Source: Paenibacillus sp. Soil750 (lineage in GTDB: Bacteria; Bacillota; Bacilli; Paenibacillales; NBRC-103111). Taken from it: 64,000 bases of DNA. Where the stretch lies: contig NZ_LMSD01000012.1 in the NCBI RefSeq assembly GCF_001428045.1, positions 434,101 through 498,100 on the forward strand, read 5' to 3'. A program made the translations under genes and the position numbers. Within the stretch, counting starts at the first letter, position 1, and the number at the start of each line of letters is the position of its first letter. The notes below the pieces were generated by a model that saw only the letters and a program-made list of their open reading frames with translations, was not told the origin of the DNA and made no database searches. Below, piece after piece: positions 61,073 to 64,000 of this stretch.

Positions 61073-64000
61073 TTACTGCGAAATCATTTGTGCCATTGCT
61101 GCAAGATCAACTAAGTCAATTTGACCATCATGATTAAAGTCTAGATTCTTCAATTGCTCCCACGATGCACTATTTGACAATACACCATAGAATGCTGCTA
61201 AAATGTCTAAATCATCGGTGGAATATTTGCCATCGTTGTTGAGATCACCTAGTAAAGGTATAGGCACAATTGTATCTGTATCGTCTGTTGGATCCACGTT
61301 GACTATTGGAACCGTAAGTTGCATCGTGTGTTGGGCGGTATCTAGCGTTGTTTCTACCCCATGTTGATCAGCGATGATAACATTTGACAAGGAAATGACA
61401 GTGTTCGCTGTGTTGGGAATAGACTTGGCTTTCCATTTCAGCTTAAGTAATGAACCATCAAGGTTTAATTTACCTACTTTCGCCATTAGCAAACGCACTT
61501 GACCTGTCAACTTCGATTCACCAACTAATACAAACCCTTCTGTCAAAGCCTCAGCACCCATGTATTCCACTTGGCTAGGATTATATGACACAGTTACATC
61601 CTGTGCGTACACACTTTGTGTAACGTTCGCTATACCCATCTCTAGATCGAAGGTCTGATTCGCTTGAACGGCATCCGGTCCTGACAAGCTAGCGACAGCT
61701 GGCAACGTAGGCTCAGGTGCTTTCACTTCCAGCGGTCGAACAACCACATAGTCCAGTTCATAAAAGCCTTCGCTTTTCATAAACTTGATCGTGTTCGTCC
61801 CCTCCTGGAGATCGACTGTTAGAGGAATTGCCATGAAGCGTCCCCAGTTTTGTGTACCCTGAAGCTTTACCAATTGCTCCTCGCCGTTAACGAGAACTTT
61901 TCCCGTAGCCGCTGTATAATCGCCGCCATTAGCAAACCAAATATCCATGTTGTATGTGCCAGCAGCAGGAACTTGTACCGCGTTGAAAAGAACATAGCTG
62001 TCTGGATAATCAATCTCTCCGACATAACTGCCACCCGAAGCACGATTATTATTCGTATTCACTTTCGCATGGCCAATTTGGGCTTGTTCAGCTTCATATT
62101 TCATGGTCATGGCTTCTTCTGCTTGTTCCGTCACCTCTGGGAAATAGGTGACTCTCAAATTCTCAGCGCCATAGGGCACTAAAGTAATGTGCTCAGTTGG
62201 TTCTGTCGATAAGATTGGTCCTACAGGCGGTTCAGTCGCTTCGACGTTGTTGGCCGATTTCCCCCATGTTGGAATTTTCTTCGCCTTCGCAATCAATTTA
62301 ATTGGGCTTGTTGCTTGGATGAAAGGATTCTCTGGCATCTCACCTTTCACGACTTCAATCGATTGCTCTGGATGTTCACGGTCAATCACTAATCCATAGT
62401 TCCACGGACTGCTCGATGATACACGATATTGGTTGTAGCCAAGTGCTCCTGCATCAAAGCCTGGAATGGCGCCAATCGGATTAGATTGAACCTGCCAATT
62501 TTCTTGGATTTGCAGGGAGAACACAAGCGGTCCGCGTTCAATTCCAACCGAATTATTCACCCAAGTTGTTGTTTTCAATTTCATTGGCACCGTTAGCACA
62601 ACACGGTCGCCTGTCGTCCAAGTTCTGTCGATCGTCATATATTCACCAGCAATAACGCCTTGCTGAGCTTGACCATTGACCGTTACGGTCGGTTGATTCG
62701 ACCATGCAGGAATCCTTAACTTAAGCGGGAAGCTTACGGCTTCCGACGTTGTCACATCGAATCCGATTTGCTCTTCGAATGGATAATTCGTCGTTTCATC
62801 AATCGTGACGTTTGCATTTTTGATTTTGGTGGAAACGCGGTTGGGTCCATACGCAATAATACCGAGACCACCATCCGGTGTGGCGCCCCACATATTTTTC
62901 ACAAAATACGGCCAGCCCATATGCATATTAAATCGGCAACATGGAAAACCCGATGTCGGAGACGGCATCGTCCCATTCTCATAATTCTGTTTATAACCAT
63001 GATCCGCAATGTTGCTCTCGACCTGATTCGGTAAGGAATAATACTGATGGTTCTTCAACTCTTTATCCATAGCGCCAGGCAAGGAATTGAAGGCAATCTT
63101 CTCAAGTGCATCGCCTATATGCGGATCACCGAGAATCATCGCTGCTTCTTCGTTACTTTGCATCCGTTCTGTAATGGCACAGAGCTCTACACCTTGTGTA
63201 GCTCCAATGCCTGCCAACATTTCGGTGCCGGATTGCATCCCCGTGATCTGTTCATGCTTTGCCAAATTGCTTACGCCTTGTTGGAAAGCATCACGATCTT
63301 GTTCATCATGCGATCTTTGATAGTAGATGGTTGGCATCTTGATTGCTTCATTCACATTAACGGCATGGGTCGGTTGGAAATCATTACCGAAGTTTTGAAA
63401 TTCATCTTTGGCATAAATATCGGAAATCGGATAACCTTGATCAGCTAATGTATCTGCTAATTGGAGCAGAAAAGCATCTTCCGTTCGATTATACAACCAG
63501 AGCACGGTGTCAATATTATCGCCTACGCGAATTTTGCCCCAATCTCTTAACGGTCGATCCGGCAATTGAGCCACTTGATAATGAAAATATTTCGTCATGA
63601 ACGGAAGGACACGCCCATCATTGGTCGCTTCATAATAATCTTTCATAACATAAAGTGCGACCATGCGGGGCCACCAATCATCACTGCTCGCAGGCCCGAA
63701 AGAACCATCCGCATGCTGACTGGCCAGAATCGCTTCAATCCATTTCTGAGATTTCGCGATGAGGTCCTTGTCTTTTAACGTGTAGGCCAAAGGAACAAGC
63801 CCTTTCAAGTAGTAAACCGGACGCTCCCAATCGGAATCTGGCGCTGTGCCGCCAAGCCAAGCTGCGTTGGTGCCGAGCTCACTATACAAATCCTCTGAAT
63901 AGCCCGTAGAGTTGTCACGCTGAAGTTCAAGTTGCTTGAGCAGCCAGCCTTTCGCCTCTATGGAACCCAATGGAAGCGGAGTAAATGGCGTTTGCACTAG
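61073..64000 (-). CDS. GH127 (DUF1680) glycosidase with CBM, cohesin and dockerin domains, 5' end cut by the window
   Basis: At least 975 residues are visible and the frame runs off the right edge; the signal peptide is expected beyond. In visible numbering the GH127 domain spans 1-620. The putative zinc ligands of the family are present: E271 and C273 (VELCA) and C353-C354 (GFPCCRFNMH), with E259 at the candidate acid/base site. A CBM35/CBM6-like domain follows (about 632-755; KYEAEQAQIG), then a cohesin-like domain (about 770-897; YAQDVTVSYNPSQVEYMG) and a dockerin (917-974) with DLNNDGKYSTDD and DFNHDGQIDLVD. Characterised GH127 enzymes are beta-L-arabinofuranosidases; some act on aceric acid in rhamnogalacturonan II. 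The cohesin and dockerin resemble those of the GH2 enzyme next door. Confidence 0.88.
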   Translation of the reverse strand, partial: LVQTPFTPLPLGSIEAKGWLLKQLELQRDNSTGYSEDLYSELGTNAAWLGGTAPDSDWERPVYYLKGLVPLAYTLKDKDLIAKSQKWIEAILASQHADGSFGPASSDDWWPRMVALYVMKDYYEATNDGRVLPFMTKYFHYQVAQLPDRPLRDWGKIRVGDNIDTVLWLYNRTEDAFLLQLADTLADQGYPISDIYAKDEFQNFGNDFQPTHAVNVNEAIKMPTIYYQRSHDEQDRDAFQQGVSNLAKHEQITGMQSGTEMLAGIGATQGVELCAITERMQSNEEAAMILGDPHIGDALEKIAFNSLPGAMDKELKNHQYYSLPNQVESNIADHGYKQNYENGTMPSPTSGFPCCRFNMHMGWPYFVKNMWGATPDGGLGIIAYGPNRVSTKIKNANVTIDETTNYPFEEQIGFDVTTSEAVSFPLKLRIPAWSNQPTVTVNGQAQQGVIAGEYMTIDRTWTTGDRVVLTVPMKLKTTTWVNNSVGIERGPLVFSLQIQENWQVQSNPIGAIPGFDAGALGYNQYRVSSSSPWNYGLVIDREHPEQSIEVVKGEMPENPFIQATSPIKLIAKAKKIPTWGKSANNVEATEPPVGPILSTEPTEHITLVPYGAENLRVTYFPEVTEQAEEAMTMKYEAEQAQIGHAKVNTNNNRASGGSYVGEIDYPDSYVLFNAVQVPAAGTYNMDIWFANGGDYTAATGKVLVNGEEQLVKLQGTQNWGRFMAIPLTVDLQEGTNTIKFMKSEGFYELDYVVVRPLEVKAPEPTLPAVASLSGPDAVQANQTFDLEMGIANVTQSVYAQDVTVSYNPSQVEYMGAEALTEGFVLVGESKLTGQVRLLMAKVGKLNLDGSLLKLKWKAKSIPNTANTVISLSNVIIADQHGVETTLDTAQHTMQLTVPIVNVDPTDDTDTIVPIPLLGDLNNDGKYSTDDLDILAAFYGVLSNSASWEQLKNLDFNHDGQIDLVDLAAMAQMISQ

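Noticed and set aside
1-64000. Mobile elements, prophage, integrase or toxin-antitoxin genes
   Set aside because: No transposase, recombinase, phage structural or toxin-antitoxin motif was seen on either strand.

Overview
The window looks like chromosome of a Paenibacillus-type Firmicute. The signs are three carbohydrate importers of the LplA/LplB/LplC kind without their own ATPase, membrane-bound AraC regulators with large extracytoplasmic sensor domains, a YesM/YesN-type two-component pair, a giant SLH-anchored lyase, AGGAGG-type ribosome binding sites and CcpA-like cre sites. No genus call can be proved from the sequence alone. Almost everything reads on the minus strand.

Layout. Positions 1-1045 hold the start of a gene leaving the left edge and a decayed sugar ABC operon (a solute-binding lipoprotein pseudogene and a permease fragment). 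Positions 1103-6644 are a complete histidine-utilisation operon (hutH-hutU-hutI-hutG). Its leader carries a terminator-like hairpin inside a short ORF that stops one base before the hutH start. A YetF-like DUF421 membrane protein follows. Next come kbl-tdh (threonine to glycine) and a divergent XRE-cupin regulator, with three GCGTTATA-type boxes in the tdh promoter.

From about 11.2 kb to the right end the window is a glycan-catabolic region with three modules. Module 1 (11231-30371) holds an M14-type metallopeptidase, importer 1, a 1962-residue secreted heparinase II/III-like enzyme with four C-terminal repeats, a membrane AraC regulator, a GH106-like glycosidase, a 2-hydroxyacid dehydrogenase, a sugar-phosphate isomerase-like protein and a soluble AraC regulator. 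Module 2 (31365-39742) follows an mgtC-like gene: a histidine kinase and response regulator, importer 2, and two predicted cytoplasmic phosphoesterases (EEP and PHP families). Module 3 (39964-64000) holds a cytoplasmic heparinase II/III-like enzyme, a GH88 unsaturated glucuronyl hydrolase, importer 3, a membrane AraC regulator, an SLH-anchored PL8 lyase of 2260 residues, and two secreted multidomain glycosidases (GH2 and GH127). Both glycosidases carry a cohesin-like domain and a dockerin in the same chain.

Working model (inference). PL8 and the large heparinase-like enzyme cut a uronic-acid polysaccharide outside the cell by beta-elimination. The GH2 and GH127 enzymes trim side chains, perhaps as a cohesin-dockerin assembly. 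Three importers bring in oligosaccharides. The intracellular GH88, small heparinase-like enzyme, GH106-like enzyme, dehydrogenase and isomerase finish the job. The polymer is not identified. GH88 plus PL8 fits xanthan- or glycosaminoglycan-like substrates, while the rhamnosidase-like and arabinofuranosidase-like enzymes point to a branched plant or microbial heteropolysaccharide. I saw no sulfatase, which argues against heavily sulfated polymers. No CRISPR array, rRNA, integrase or insertion sequence was recognised; one truncated tRNA-like stretch lies at 39860-39914.
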